Of a stretch of DNA of 64,000 nucleotides, positions 23,546 through 35,470 are shown piece after piece (position 1 is the first letter of the stretch; each line of letters opens with the position of its first letter). A program made the translations under genes and the position numbers. The notes below the pieces were generated by a model. It searched no databases and was not told the origin of the DNA. It saw only the letters and a program-made list of their open reading frames with translations. Origin of the DNA: Paracyclopina nana (lineage: Eukaryota; Arthropoda; Copepoda; Cyclopoida; Cyclopettidae); assembly GCA_019096065.1 (NCBI GenBank), contig JAGUCH010000009.1:196001-260000 (forward strand), in the 5' to 3' direction.

Positions 23546-23773
23546 TTATGTATATTTCTTGTCCTTGCCATTTGCATGGAATCCAACAGCAGTAGCAGCA
23601 GCCTTTGTCAGCCTTCTTGTGGCCTTCATGACCAAAAAGTCTCTCGTGTCAAGGCATGAATGCCATCCTGGCTCCATTCCTCCCTTCACAATAACATTTG
23701 ACATTGGACACTCTGAGGCAATCAGCCACCCAAAGCTCCAGTTTTTCCAGAATCTTTTATCCATTGAAAACAT
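23546..23773 (-). CDS. Coding-like segment, strand unresolved
   Basis: On the minus strand a 75-codon frame starts MFSMDKRFWKNWSFGW and continues GGMEPGWHSCLDTRDFLVM. On the plus strand (frame of 23,532-23,885) the same DNA reads NPTAVAAAFVSLLVAFMTKK, then PGSIPPFTITFDIGHSEA, a membrane-segment-like start and a polar tail. Both have normal amino-acid use. The plus frame runs on into the TTACCTTAAG array, which weakens its 3' half. The product is not recognised. Confidence 0.25.
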   Translation of the reverse strand: MFSMDKRFWKNWSFGWLIASECPMSNVIVKGGMEPGWHSCLDTRDFLVMKATRRLTKAAATAVGFHANGKDKKYT

Positions 23774-23779
23774 TTGTGT

Positions 23780-24400
23780 AGATTATGTTTACTTAATTAC
23801 CTTAACTTACCTTAAGTTATCCTTAATTATTTTAAGATACCTCAAGTTATTTTATGTTACCTTAAGTTATTTTACGTTACTTTAAGTTATCTTAAGTTAC
23901 CTCAAGTAACCTTAAGTTTCATTGGGTCGACTTAAGTATCGTTCGATTTACTTAGCTAAATGGGACACAAAGTGGCTTAAGCTTCATTGCTGAGACTTAT
24001 TTTTCCAAAAAATTGACTTAGTTGCCATTAAGTGGATATAAGTAGCCATAAAATGGACATAATTTGCCTTAAAATTGACTTAAGTTACTAAAACATGTTT
24101 AAATTGCATTAAAATTGGCTTACGTTTCTGAGACAAATTAACTTAAGTTTCCCTTAATTTGACTTAGGTTTCCCTTAACTTAACTTAAGCATTCTTAAAA
24201 AATCCAAGTTTGCTTAAAGATGTGTTAAGTTTCCTTAAGAAATTTTAAAGTTTCATTTTAATTTACTTAAGTTTTATAAAAATGAACTTAAGTTTCCTCA
24301 AAATGTACTTTTAAAGTTGCCTTTCATCTCATTTCAAATTAAGGCATTTTTTAAGTTGCTTTGAGCTTCCTTAAAGTTTCCTATGCTGCCTTAAGTGTTT
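23780..24400. repeat. Degenerate CTTAAGTT array
   Basis: A long run of variants on TTACCTTAAGTTATC and TTTGACTTAAGTTTCC with a loose spacing of about 10-22 bp. It is densest at 23,795-23,910 and breaks down towards 24,400. CTTAAG sites are palindromic and recur dozens of times. Confidence 0.75.
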
Positions 24401-24639
24401 TTTTTAGTTTTCTATGTATTGCAACCTACTGTGTATCTTTAACACTTCACATTCTGCTTGCTTAGCTGTTTACTCGATGTCACACTTTTTTTCGCGTGAT
24501 TGCAACCACACAAAATAACAAATGCTTCATTGTATACCATACTTTTCTTTCAACATTCAAATACTTTGTTTAAACCAAAATGATACAATTTTACATTGTT
24601 AATTTTACATAGCAAAATTCAAATTTGAGAATCAAAGTC

Positions 24640-24870
24640 TCAGCTGACATTTTCCAGCTGTTTCATAGTTTTCAATATTATGACCAAATATTTGGCAAAA
24701 AAGCAAATCAAAGCCAATTTCAGCTGATGTTTTTGCATTTTTCCAGCCCAAAATTGGCTCAATTGCTTAAGAATTCAAAATCTTATTGCACTTTCAAGCA
24801 ATTTTAATATGTTTTTATCATTGATATTTTGCTGCCCAAAAATGTCATATAATATTACATATAATATTTT
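24640..24870 (+). mobile_element. GTTCATCTG-family element, ends eroded
   Basis: The internal order is intact: TATTATGACCAAATATTTGG, AAGCCAATTTCAGCTG, CCCAAAATTGGCTCAATTGC, GCACTTTCAAGCAATTTTAA. The left end survives only as CAGCTG and the right end is lost in TAATATT repeats. Confidence 0.6.
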
Positions 24871-25800
24871 TAGAAAGCTGTAGCCAAAAGTAGTGCAATA
24901 ATATGAACATTTTTCAGTATAGTTTTTTTCAGATCAGACTTTAAAAGGCCCAAAAAGGCCACTATTTTTCAGTTCACCACCTGCTGCTGAGAGCAAGCCA
25001 GGATATTAGAAGTTAGTGGAGCATTGGAATGCCAAGCTACTCAGCTTACACAGTTGTGCACAGCGGGGTAAACCCCGCCCAAAAAAGGTGCACCAAAAAT
25101 AATGAGCCAAGTTGTTAGCACACAATATTGCCCTCAAATAAAATAAAAAAAGATGGAGGCATGATGATATGCAAAGTGGCCCTTTTCTGCCCACTTTGGC
25201 CTTTTTATGGCCCAATTGCCCCACTGTGCGCCTCTTTTTCTGGTTGGAATGAGCAATTGGCTTTCTAGCTCAATATATACACTAGATCACCTCCTATGTA
25301 ACACTGAATTAGGCCAAAAATAGCCTAAAAAAGCTGTGCACAGTGGATTATTTCACCCCCATAATAATTATTGCATTTGGTAGCTTTCAGTGTGATTTCA
25401 TCTTACTTTTTGGGCAAAATACAGGAGAGCTAAGATAAATTGAAAAAAATTGAAAAAAATACACATGGGAGAAAATAATCCACTGTGCTCTCAGCTCTAT
25501 TCATGGTGTGTGAGGATCAGCTTTGGATTCACGGCCAATAGCACTGAATAATACACTTTGCAAGCAACACTTCCTGACAGCAGCATGCCTCATTCTTGAT
25601 ATGCTGTTATGTACTACTACACATCCTGGAATACTGCGCATTCTTCATGTAATGTGACGTTCATGTGCATTTGTTCGATGTTCACTCTGCCAAAATGGCT
25701 TGCCAGAAAAATCGCATATTGGAAAATATCTGCTTGCACTTGACAATTCCATTGGGCCAAAGCGAACACAAACTGTTTTAAAGGAAAGTGAGTGACGCTT
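24871..25800. other. Stretch without supported gene
   Basis: It contains CACAGTGGATTATTTCACC at 25,340 and the related CACAGCGGGGTAAACCCCG at about 25,057, so a diverged pair may be present. The minus frame 25,006-25,224 is not convincing. No arrays were seen. Confidence 0.4.
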
Positions 25801-26480
25801 TATATTATATGTTGATTAACATTGCTAGAATTAACACATTAACTTAACACTTAAGTATCGTAGATTATGCTTAAAGTTGAGTTTTAACTGGTTATTGAAG
25901 CGTAAGTTGTATAACTAATGAACTAACCTTTAGCATAACTGAGATAACTAGTTAGAATCGACAACACGTTAATCTATGTGTTGATAATTGTTACTTACTA
26001 ACTAGCATTAACGTGTTAACTTAACACTTACATATAACAGATTATGCTTAAACTTAAGTTTCAATAGTTTTATTGAAGTTGTGTGACTACATAACCTTTA
26101 ATTTAACTGAGAAAACGATTTAGAATCAACAACACATTTTGATAATTGTTACTTACTAACTAGCATTAACATGTTAACTTAACACTTGAGTATTGTAGAT
26201 TATGCCTAAACTTGAGTTTCAATTGTTTGATTGAAGTTGTATAACTACGTAACCTTTGATGTTACTGAGATAACAAGTTAGAATCAACAACCCAATAACT
26301 TATAACCATTCCTTACCAACTAGCATTAACGTGTTAACTTAACACTTATGTATCGCATATTTTGCTAGAAACTGCAGTCTTTAAGTTAAGTTTCAATTGT
26401 TTATAGGAGTTATTTATGTTGTATAGCTTATAACCTTTAATATAAATGAGATACGAGTTAGAATCGACAAAACCTAATAC
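25800..26480. repeat. Tandem repeat, about 158-177 bp unit, four copies
   Basis: TTAACGTGTTAACTTAACAC (with variants) recurs at about 25,831, 26,008, 26,166 and 26,326. Each unit also contains AGATTATGCTTAAACTTGAG, a TTGAAGTTGT stretch and GAGATAACnAGTTAGAATC. It is AT-rich and not open in any frame. Confidence 0.85.
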
Positions 26481-26686
26481 GAAACTTGATTAGCAACTTT
26501 TCATGCTGAGTTCACTTTTGCACAATTGAATTGAAAATTGAAGCGTGACATTTCTTTACGTCAAGTTTTTCTGACAAGCCAATTGTGATAGAAGAACATC
26601 GCACAAATAAATAAGAATCGAAAAAGGCCAAAAGAGACGTTTGGTCCAAAATAAATGTTGGATATTTCATGCTGTCCTCCCCCCAG

Positions 26687-26831
26687 GAAGAAATATTTCA
26701 CTCCAGCCTGTCCAAGTATGAACAGATTTGTCTTCCTTGAAAAAAGCGAGCTGGGGGCTTTTTCGATATTTCACATGGTACTTTTAGCTCATTTTGGATC
26801 ACTCCAACATTCTTGCAATGCACACTCCTAA
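26687..26831 (+). CDS. Candidate terminal exon
   Basis: A textbook acceptor (GCTGTCCTCCCCCCAG) is followed, after one base, by 47 codons to a TAA. It reads KKYFTPACPSMNRFVFLEKS and then ELGAFSIFHMVLLAHFGS. Composition is normal, and the first half is GC-richer than its surroundings. There is no ATG early on, as expected for an internal or last exon. The upstream partner would need to end in phase 2. The candidate donors at 22,753 and 30,713 have that phase, but only the first lies upstream. The family is unknown. Confidence 0.35.
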
Positions 26832-27569
26832 TTTACCTAATTGATTGGATTTGCTACTACATGTACATCTAGCAGAAAATCCATTTATGCATAACAAATG
26901 CCTGATTTTGCATTGATTTTGTGAGCAATACTGGTGAAATATTGGAAAAGAGGACGAGCCTTACTTTTTGTAGCTCGGTTTTCCTAACTGGTTACAGCCT
27001 CTAAACAAATTTCCCCATTAAAGTAAGTTTGTTACCACCCTGAAAAAAATTCCATTTTTGGCCTTATTTTTGTTGGCTCGATTCTTGGAACTGGTTAAAA
27101 TGTGATTACTATTGTTTTTGTGCTCAGTTTTGACGTGGAATTTTTTCCCAGAAAATCTTATGAAAATTGATGGCCGTTTGCTCGGTTGAGATAATTTGGT
27201 GCAATGTTAGCCATTGGCCTTTGTTGAACACGGCCTTTTTTCGATAAAGGTCGAAAAAAAGACTACTTACTTAACATCGAAGAAGAAGAAGAAAGTATTC
27301 ATCAACTGGAGAAATGCAGCATTGAACAACGATGATCTGTATACTTGTAATCTAGGTCAAGTTGTATTATATTGCTGCAGTACATTATAATGAAATTGGG
27401 CATGAATGTAGTTTTAGACAGAGATTTAGCCTAAGAAAACATATCACAATTCATGTTATTCAAAATATGGTTTGGTGACATTGTTGATAATTTTCATGAA
27501 AATTAACGATTTTAACTTTTGAAGGTACCAATATAATGTACAAAATTAGTAGAAACAGCAATAAGTCAT

Positions 27570-27960
27570 GGATATTTTGACAATATTTCAATGATATATT
27601 AGCTACTATATAGCTATACTATATTTTGATTGTATTTCAACAATATTTTAACTTAATTTTAATGATATTTCAATAACATTATTGATATTTCATTGATATT
27701 TTAACAATATTTCATTGTTATTTTAACACTATTTCATTGTTATTTTAACAATATTTCATTGATATTTTGACAATATTTCATTGATATTTTAACAATACTT
27801 CACTGATATTTTAACAATACTTCATTGATATTTTAACAACATTTCAATGATATTTTAACAACATTTCAATGATATTTTAACAACATTTCAATGATAGTTT
27901 ATCAATATTTCAATTTTATTTCCATTCTAACTATACTTCAGCAATATTTTAGTAATAGTT
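27570..27960. repeat. Tandem array, 22 bp unit
   Basis: Unit CAATATTTCATTGATATTTT plus AA, about 16 copies. The cleanest run is 27,690-27,890, with C/T variants (AACAATAC, AACAACAT) shared by neighbouring units, a sign of local duplication. Confidence 0.9.
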
Positions 27961-29920
27961 TAAAAATAGTTTTATGATTTAAAAAAATTTAGTTGGTTTG
28001 CAACAATGTGATAACTATATTTCAACAAAAAAATGCTTTTATCAATTCCGCAATTGATAAGTAGGCTTGGTGGCGCCAGTGACATAATGAAAAAAGATCA
28101 AGCATTTTGATATTTTCAACAATATTTCCATCAATGCCATCCACTCTAAAATGCAAATACAGAAGGTGAAAGTGATAGGTTGGCAAAAGTAGGGCATTGC
28201 CTTGTTGCGAAAAAATGATGGAAAGTTCGGAAAGTCTGGGCTTTCCAGCCTCCAAACCTCTGGCCTCTTTCATCACACAGACTGGAAAAATTGTGAAAGT
28301 CACTTTTGTCTTAGAGCTGCTTTTTACTGCCCAATATAACATGGCTCCCTTCTTCTTCTAGTAGCAGCTCTATTTGGGGGATTTTCTCGACTTTAGTACT
28401 CCATATATGGCAATTGTCCCAAGGGAACAGCAAGCTAGGAAAAAGTAATATTGCAAAATATTCTGAGCTTTTGCTGCTGGCTCTCTTTCCCATCCTTCTT
28501 TCATACATTAAAGCCTTCTTTGATGCAGTTTTTCCCTCAATATTGATTCTAAGTAATTTTCTTCAAAAAAAAAAAAAGGGGAAGAGAGAAAGCTTTTACA
28601 TGTTTTGTCCTCAATTGAAATTTTTTTCAAGAATTTACTCAATATTTGGCCTTACAATTGTTTTCTACCGTTTAACTTTTTAGGAGTTTAAATGTATTTG
28701 TCGCTTACTTATCAATCAATGTTTGCATCTGAAAGCGCTCTTTTAGCTGAGTAAATTATATTAGTTGGCTATTAGCGAGAAATTAATATTGAGCAGTATT
28801 GTCAATTATCACTTTTCATGATGGAAGTTGTGAATTCTATGAGAAAATGTTTGAACATGAGTATTTTGCAGCATGGATGAACATAGCCATACAAAAGCTT
28901 TATCTCTCGTTTCATGCACTCGTTCATTCGTTTCAGTTCTTAAGACTTTGGGTTAAGCGGTTCTTGGGAAAAGATGAGTGGCCTCTAAAAAGGGATTTGA
29001 CCAGCTCTTCAACCAAAAGCTTCATGATGGCACCATATTCCCCTAGAAAGATAATTAACGCTATCTAGAATTAATTAGCAAATTGTCGAAACGCATAAAA
29101 AGCAAAGAAAATATCATCTTTGATTTTTTGTAGCTTGTAACATCACTTATCATTTTTGGTGCTACCAAAATATGCAATCGAGTGTATGATTGCGTAATTC
29201 TCATCAAAAAATGCACAGTGACATTTTTTGATGTTTTTGTGCATGCAACGATGATGTCCTTGAATTTCATAATGAACATTCGACGTTTCCTGCGATATTT
29301 GTAGAATACTACGTGCATTTTGAGGCGGGTGCCAAAAAGTGAGCGCTACTCTACTACAGCAGAAGCGAGCAGCTTTTCTCAGCTATCTGGAAAATGCCTT
29401 AGCCTTTACTTCCCTTTTCATCACGATACTAAAAAAGTGTTGATTACGACATTTGATGAAAACTTCAGGCCATGCTCATCCATGTTGGAAAATCTTGATG
29501 TTCTGCAATTTTCTCCAAGACTGACAAATTTCAATCATGAAAAGCGACTATTCTACCAAATGTTCATGATTTCTTTTCTGCAAACATCATACAAATTACT
29601 TACATTTGTGTTTACGTACCTGCAAAACTAATCCTTACTCTTAACAGTTAATACACATAATGTAAGCTATAAAATCTTTCACTATCTTTAGTTAGATATC
29701 AGCATTAAAAATTAACACAAACTATTAAACATTAATTCATTGATGTATTGAACTAATATCGTCTTCAAACCTTTCAAGAAGATTTTGATTCAAAAAAATC
29801 TCACAGATTGGCAAAAACTTGAGCAAGAAGCTTTTCCATTCTTTGTATCATTAGGCTAATAGGAAATGCCAGAAATTAGCACTTGGGCTATGCCTTTCTT
29901 CAGTAGACTGTGTCTGCTGC
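27961..29920. other. Low-repeat stretch, no firm gene
   Basis: Open frames include minus 28,022-28,342, plus 28,414-28,683 and plus 29,320-29,631. The last (SERYSTTAEASSFSQLSGKC) has ordinary composition but no ATG near its start and no clear splice sites. I cannot choose between them and random frames. Confidence 0.35.
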
Positions 29921-29923
29921 TAA

Positions 29924-30088
29924 GCATTCAGCCATGGACAAACAAGTTTGCATGTATCAAGTTTAAAGTCAGCCTTTGCAGCAACAGCCTCAGCCTTTGC
30001 AGCCTCAAAGACTGCTTTTACAACAGCAGCTGCAGCTTCAGAGGCAGAAGAAAAAGTAGTTGTACTCAAGCTTCTAAGCATTAAGTGA
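29924..30088 (+). CDS. Ala-rich coding-like islet (possible last exon)
   Basis: One plus frame is open from a TAA at 29,921 to a TGA at 30,086. It reads SAFAATASAFAASKTAFTTA, then AAAASEAEEKVVVLKLLSIK, an alanine-rich helix-forming stretch with a charged tail. The same bases in a second plus frame read Gln-rich (QPLQQQPQPLQPQRLLLQQQ), because GCCTCAGCCTTTGCAG is internally repetitive. The Ala frame resembles the Ala/Thr/Glu-rich minus frame at 45 kb. Strand and frame are not proven. Confidence 0.25.
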   Translation, partial: AFSHGQTSLHVSSLKSAFAATASAFAASKTAFTTAAAASEAEEKVVVLKLLSIK

Positions 30089-30645
30089 ACTACTTCTACA
30101 GTACAGTAAGAGAGTAGAAGTAGTGTTTTGCTCTCCTCTTCTGTTGCTCTTACTTCAATTCAGCCTAGTTCTGCTCTAGCAGTTGACATCAGTGCTCACC
30201 AGCCTCAGCAGCCTCAACAGTTGTTGTTTGTGCTGACCTCGACAACCAGAGTGATCCTCCAGAATATTATGGCTGATATATTCCAAAGTGTAATAATAAT
30301 ACTTTTTTGGCCTTGCCCAGAATTGGCAATATTATGGCTGAATATTTTCAGTTTTTTGACCCAAAATGGCCTTTTTTTAAGTGTATGAATGGAAAAAAGT
30401 ATTTTTGTATTTCTCCAAAATATTGCTTATTTAATGTAATATTTATGTAAGAATGGTAATATTTGTTCATAATATCAGGCATAATATTGTTAGTGTTTCC
30501 ATCATGGTTGAATGCCAGTGAGGCTGTGGCTTTTGCCCAGTGGAGGTCATGAGTTATAGTGAGGCTATTCAGCCTCATTGTCGACTAAAGTATGAGGTGT
30601 TAATCTTTTGCGGCCTCCACAACCTCGAAGGGTTCATTCACGGGC

Positions 30646-30713
30646 ATGAACGTGTCTGTGGGCGGGTCTGGGTCTTCAAACAAGCCTCAAAAGGAGAAGC
30701 ACAATGACCATAG
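30646..30713 (+). CDS. Candidate first coding exon (23 codons)
   Basis: An ATG at 30,646 begins MNVSVGGSGSSNKPQKEKHN and ends DHR at a strong donor, CATAG|GTGAGA (phase 2). G/C third positions are common (AAC GTG TCT GTG GGC GGG), in contrast to the flanks. In-frame sequence upstream of the ATG stays open to a TAA at about 30,600, so an acceptor-bounded internal exon is also possible. A Gly/Ser then Lys/His-rich composition suggests a disordered N-terminus. No partner exon with matching phase was identified. Confidence 0.4.
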
Positions 30714-32000
30714 GTGAGAAGTTCAAAAAAAATCTCACTGCGCAACAATTTTTCCTCTTACAGCACAATTTCACTTTATGGTACTGACCATCAATTCCAA
30801 CTTTGCAAATCAAGTCTCAATTAGTATTGCATTGAAACCAAGAAGTTTACAAAGCATTGAAATGCTCATGATGTTGTAAAACTGTAAATGACGATAACAA
30901 ATGTGACATAGTTAAGTATTGTTTGAGGCTGCTAGGTTCTTGCTTTGTAGCAGCAGCAAGGAGCTTTTCATCTTGTGGATTTGGCTGAAGTTTGTACTGT
31001 GTAAACATCAGAACAGACGTGCTGTAATCTCAAAAAAGGAGAAAATTCCTTCATTAGCGCTCATCTATATTCATAACAAGGCATGAGCAAAAGTTTTCGA
31101 CAAGAAAAGCATTTGAGTGTCTAAGCAACTTTTTGTAATCAACTCAACTACTATTGAGACTCGATTCTTCTCAGGAAATTTGATGTTCAGTACCATGAAG
31201 TGAAATTGTTACTTGGGAAAAAAAATTACTTGGCATGAAATTTTTTTGTTCTTGTAGTAAACAATGAATCGTATTATCATTGGTCGAAATTGATGAAATG
31301 GAGAAATGCCATTTATATCGATGTTTATCTGGATGTCTTAAAAAAATGGCCAACCGTATAGATATTCTAAATATTTTAGCATATCTGTTATTTTATGCAA
31401 AAAATTGCAAGTCATTTGCTGTCTTAAGCTGGCTAATCTTATTTTGCAATACCTGCACGATTTGAAATCAAAGCTAATCTGTAAAAAACTTATTTAAATT
31501 GCGTCATCATATTAAATTATATCTAAATGTTGTAATAAAGTCTTAAAAGGTTTTATATCTAAATATATTAGCAAATGATATTTTTAAAAGTAAAAAGTGT
31601 TTTTAAATCATTAAGTCAATTTATGGAATAATTATCATGTCATTCTGAACATGTTGCCCAATTTATGAACATGCTGCAAATATTTAGCAATGTGCAGTTG
31701 CATGCAAATTTGATTAGTAAGCATAATTAAGCAAAATTACCTGAACTTTATGTGCATAAATCTCGCAACCTTGAAAATGTCCCTCATTGTACCGATAGTT
31801 GTTTTGTGGCCACAAAGTAATTGCTGTGGTCTTTTTTTCCGGCAAATGATATTGCAGCACAAATTTCATTTCGCAAAGGCTGCTTTCGCTCCCTTGGGAC
31901 AGCGACAATTAATCAGCGCCTTCGTCCCTGTTTTTCCACATACTAGTCCCACACAGTGCTAAGTTCATCTGCTTTAATTATTAGCATATATACATAACTA
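30714..32000. other. Presumed intronic or intergenic AT-rich DNA
   Basis: No arrays or terminal repeats were seen. Frames at 31,280-31,465 and 31,750-31,962 (plus) are opposed by minus frames over the same bases and have no splice support. Confidence 0.4.
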
Positions 32001-32004
32001 TAAG

Positions 32005-32780
32005 TAAACTTATGGTCCAAGTCAAGTCCTCTTTTGTTCCAAGTCCAAGTTCATTTTAGGCCCAAGTCAAGTCCACCATTGATCCAAATCAGGTCCACTT
32101 TTTGACCATGTCAAGTCCACTTTTGCTCCAAATAAAGACTACTTTTGGACCTTGTCAAAGTCCACTTTCAAGTCCACTTCTCATTGGAGATCGAATCTGC
32201 TTTGGATGTTGTCAAGTCCACTTTTGGACTAGTTCCCTCTCAGTCTTAATATGTTTACATCTTTTTTTCTAATTCAAGTCCATTTAAGGTCCAAGTCAAG
32301 TCCACTCTAGGTCCAAGTCAAGTCCACTCTAGGTCCAAGTCAAGTCTACTTAAGGCCCAAGTCAAGTCCACTTTAAGTACAAGTCAAGTCCACTTTAGGT
32401 CCAAGTCAAGGCCACTTTATGTTCAAGTCAAGTCCACTTTAGGTCCAAGTCAAGTCCACTTTAGGTACAAGTGAAGAAAATTTAGGTCCAAGTCAAGTCC
32501 ACTTTATGTTCAAGTCAAGTCCACTTTAGGTCCAAGTCAAGTCCACTTTAAGTACAAGTGAAGAAACTTTAGGTCCAAGTCAAGTCCACTTTAGGTCCAA
32601 GTCAAGTCCACTTTAGGTCCAAGTCAAGTCCACTTTAGGTCCAAGTCAAGTCCACTTTGGGTCCAAGTCAAGTCCACTTTAGGTCCAGTTAAAGTAACAA
32701 TAAGTCAAAGTCAAGTCCACTTTAGGTCCAATTACATTAACAATGGGTCAAAGTCAAGTAACTTTTGGGCCAAGTCAAGT
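32005..32780. repeat. Tandem array, 22-bp unit GGTCCAAGTCAAGTCCACTT
   Basis: About 30 units (unit continues TA). The left third (32,005-32,260) is heavily diverged. 32,290-32,700 is near-uniform, with a longer internal pattern where a variant GTACAAGTGAAGAAAnTTTA appears at about 32,465 and 32,553. It shares AAGTCCACTT with the arrays at 34.6-35.4 and 37-40 kb. Confidence 0.9.
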
Positions 32781-32996
32781 GTTTTTTTGGCCAAATTTGG
32801 TCTTTTTATGTCATGAAAAATATGTTCATGAGTTTTCAATTTGACAAATGAACTGCCCACTATATATATGTATGTAGTATAGTCTATTATTACTATCTTT
32901 GTAGAGGAAGGTCCTAGTATAAAACTGAAGTGCGTCAAGGGACTCAGCTTCTTGTGCAGCCAGCAAGGCTGGTAAAAAGAGAACCGTCGTACATTT

Positions 32997-33221
32997 AAGG
33001 CCCTGTTCATCTGCTCCATATTATGCAGCAATATCAAACTTAAGAACAGCCAACTGAAGCAAACTTCTTCAAATTTTTCCACATTTGTTGGCCAAAAATG
33101 GCTTAAATTGCATGTAAAGCAAAACCACATTGCTCTTTCAAGCATTTGCAACTTATTCATTCACAGCGATATTTTTGTCGAAAACATCGATCATGTACAA
33201 AATAAGCAGATGAGCGCAGCC
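32997..33221 (+). mobile_element. Full-length GTTCATCTG element with extended ends
   Basis: About 225 bp. Left AAGGCCCTGTTCATCTGC, right AGCAGATGAGCGCAGCC. The six bases outside (ACATTT on the left, AAATGT on the right) are also inverse, which may extend the terminal repeat. The core TGTTGGCCAAAAATGGCTTA and CTCTTTCAAGCATTTGC is standard. The minus frame over it (32,732-33,160) is an artefact of the element and the neighbouring array. Confidence 0.75.
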
Positions 33222-33424
33222 AAATGTAAAATATTTCTCCAAAATATCTTAAGGATATATTTTTAATTGCGAACATGTTATTTGACTTTTTCACATTTTT
33301 TGGCCAAAAATGGCTTGATTGGTTAATGAGATTTAATCTTATTGCACTTTCAAGCAATTTCGAGATATTTTTCACTTTGATATTTTAATGAAATGTTGAC
33401 CATAATGTGCAGCTGAACCCAGCT
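33216..33424 (+). mobile_element. GTTCATCTG element abutting the previous copy
   Basis: It has the core TTTTTTGGCCAAAAATGGCT and GCACTTTCAAGCAATTTCGA and the right end TGCAGCTGAACCCAGCT. Its left end is fused to the right end of the copy ending at 33,221. Confidence 0.65.
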
Positions 33425-33589
33425 CAGAAGCATAAAGAAGAAGGGAGCTAGAGGAGAAAAGCCCTGCTGCTGTATGTACTTCTTTGCTGCAGCTCTTATC
33501 CTAGCCAGCCTCAGCCTCAGCCTCTGTACACACTAGCTTCTTCGAGGCCCGTCTGCATAGCTGACACAATGTGGACCAAGTCACCTATT

Positions 33590-34180
33590 TTTACTCTAGT
33601 CGCACTTGGACTTGGACTTAAAATGGACTTGGACTGGGATTCCATTTTTTCTTTTTGGACTAGTTTTAGGTTTGAATGTCACTTAAGATGGACTTGTTTT
33701 GGACTTTCGTCATTTTGAAAGTGACTTTAAAGTGGACTCAACTGGACTTAAGCGGACTCAAGAATTGGACTTAGAGCTTACTATAGACCTATAGGGACTT
33801 AAATTCGGACTTGAAGTGCAATAAAAGTAATCACCAATTTGGACTTGACACATTTGAATCCGGACTTAAATCCGACTTAAAATTGACATTTTATGACTAA
33901 TCTAGACATTTAAGTTGACCTATATTGATCATTAAATGGACTTATTTGGATTATTCAGCGAACATTTTAGACTTAAAACGGACTAATTTTGTTTTTGGCT
34001 TAAGTTCAAATTTATAGGACTTAAAATAAACTTAGTTTGACTTAAAATGGTTTTAACATTGTCTTGCGTATGTAGACTTGAAGTGGACTTGGACTTTGAG
34101 CTAATTTGGACTTATTTTTGTCTTATTTGGACAAAAGCGTGGACTTAATTTTTTGGTGACTAGTAGCGTGGACATTTTTA
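33590..34180. repeat. Degenerate GGACTTAAAATGGACTT array (inverse polarity)
   Basis: Loose 10-25 bp spacing of GGACTT motifs, the reverse complement of the AAGTCC motif in the flanking arrays at 32.0-32.8 and 37-40 kb. It is far more diverged than those arrays and has no clean core. Confidence 0.7.
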
Positions 34181-34369
34181 AGTCCATATACCCCGAGGTG
34201 CTGCTACAATGGCTGGAGCTGTTGTTGGCTTTCAACCAGACAGACGTATAAACGAACTCGCGCAGTGATATATTTGCTACCCTCGCATGCATCAAGTTGG
34301 CCACAATCAATAGAAGTGGACTTCTATTGAAGCTTGTGCTGTAGCTCCAAATGTCCACTTTTACTTTTA

Positions 34370-34575
34370 GGCCCTGTTCAGCTGCATGTCGTGGCCGACA
34401 TTTTGGATAAATCCGGATGAGATAAATATTTCAAATTTGCTTGAAAGTGCAATTTGATTGCCCATAGATACCAAATCAAGCCGATTTTCGACAAAAAATG
34501 TGGAAAAGCTCATAGAGGTTCCATTGATGATTTTGGGCGATATATTTTCACCAATTGTTATTTTGGACCATAGAG
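34370..34575 (-). mobile_element. GTTCATCTG element
   Basis: Left end TAGGCCCTGTTCAGCTGC. The minus core ATTTGCTTGAAAGTGCAATT and TCAAGCCGATTTTCGACAAA follows. The right end is eroded near GGACCATAGAGGGCC. Confidence 0.6.
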
Positions 34576-34609
34576 GGCCAAAACTGTTTTAGTGGCTAAG
34601 AGTCAATAT

Positions 34610-35165
34610 TCCACCTCTTAAAATCCACTTTTGGGCCACTAACATTTGTTATTTTGCATGTGTAAGGTAAGTTTTGGACCACTCAAAGTTCATTTCAGGA
34701 CCACTGTTTGTCCACTTTAGGTCCACTATGGACCACTTCGCTCAAGATCCATTTAGATAACTATATTTTCTATTAGAACCGCAATACGTCCTTTGGAACA
34801 CTTTAGGTCCTTTAGAACACTTTAGATCCACTTGAACACTTTAGGTCCTCTAGAACGCTTTAGGTCCTTTGGAACACTATATGTCCTCTAGAACACTTTA
34901 GGTCCTTTTATGGTCCATTATGGACCACTTCACTTTAGGTCCATTCAGAGAACTATATTTTCTATTAGAACCGCAATACATCCTTTCGAACACTTTAGGT
35001 CATTTGGAACTTTTTAGGTCATTTGGAACACTTTAGGTCCATTATGGACCACTTCACGTTAGGTCCATTTAGATAACTATATTTTTTATTAGAATCGCAA
35101 TGCATCCTTTGGAACACTTTAGGTCCTCTAGTTCACTTTTGTTCCTTTGGAACACCTCAGGTCCT
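34610..35165. repeat. Array of GAACACTTTAGGTCCT units with superrepeat
   Basis: Units of about 17-20 bp (GGAACACTTTAGGTCCTTT). Superimposed is a block containing GGTCCATTATGGACCACTTC, then TAACTATATTTTCTATTAGA and CCGCAATACATCCTTT. It recurs at about 34,715, 34,910 and 35,035, a higher-order pattern with copies 125-195 bp apart. Confidence 0.75.
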
Positions 35166-35179
35166 GAGAACAGATTTGG

Positions 35180-35470
35180 ACAAGCATGACACCAGAATTG
35201 GACCACTGTGGGACCAAATTTGCACAACTGTTGGACATGATTTGGACCACTTTTGGGACCATATTCGGACCATTTGGACCGCCTTAAGACTAGATTTGGA
35301 CCACTATGTGACCACTATGGGACCAATTTTGGATCACTATGGGACCAATTTTGGACCACTATGGGACCAATTTTGGACCACTATGGGACCAATTTTGGAC
35401 CACTATTGACAACTTCAAATCTTAACTGGGACCATTCTAAGTCCTAAATTGGACTACTTTGTGTCTATAT
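35180..35470. repeat. Tandem array, 22-bp unit (GGACCACTATGGGACCAATT)
   Basis: Unit continues TT. The centre (35,300-35,410) is nearly perfect. Since 22 leaves remainder 1 on division by 3, every frame passes through the same 22-residue superrepeat (GPLWDQFWTT, MGPILDHYGTNF). This explains the overlapping open frames at 35,176-35,447 without coding. Confidence 0.85.

Noticed and set aside
32732-33160. 142-codon minus-strand open frame
   Set aside because: It spans the end of a 22-bp array, unrelated sequence and half of a GTTCATCTG element, so it is a chance composite.
35176-35447. Repetitive protein GPLWDQFWTT/MGPILDHYGTNF
   Set aside because: A 22-bp unit rotates through all three frames and gives the same superrepeat in each, which is expected from the array alone.
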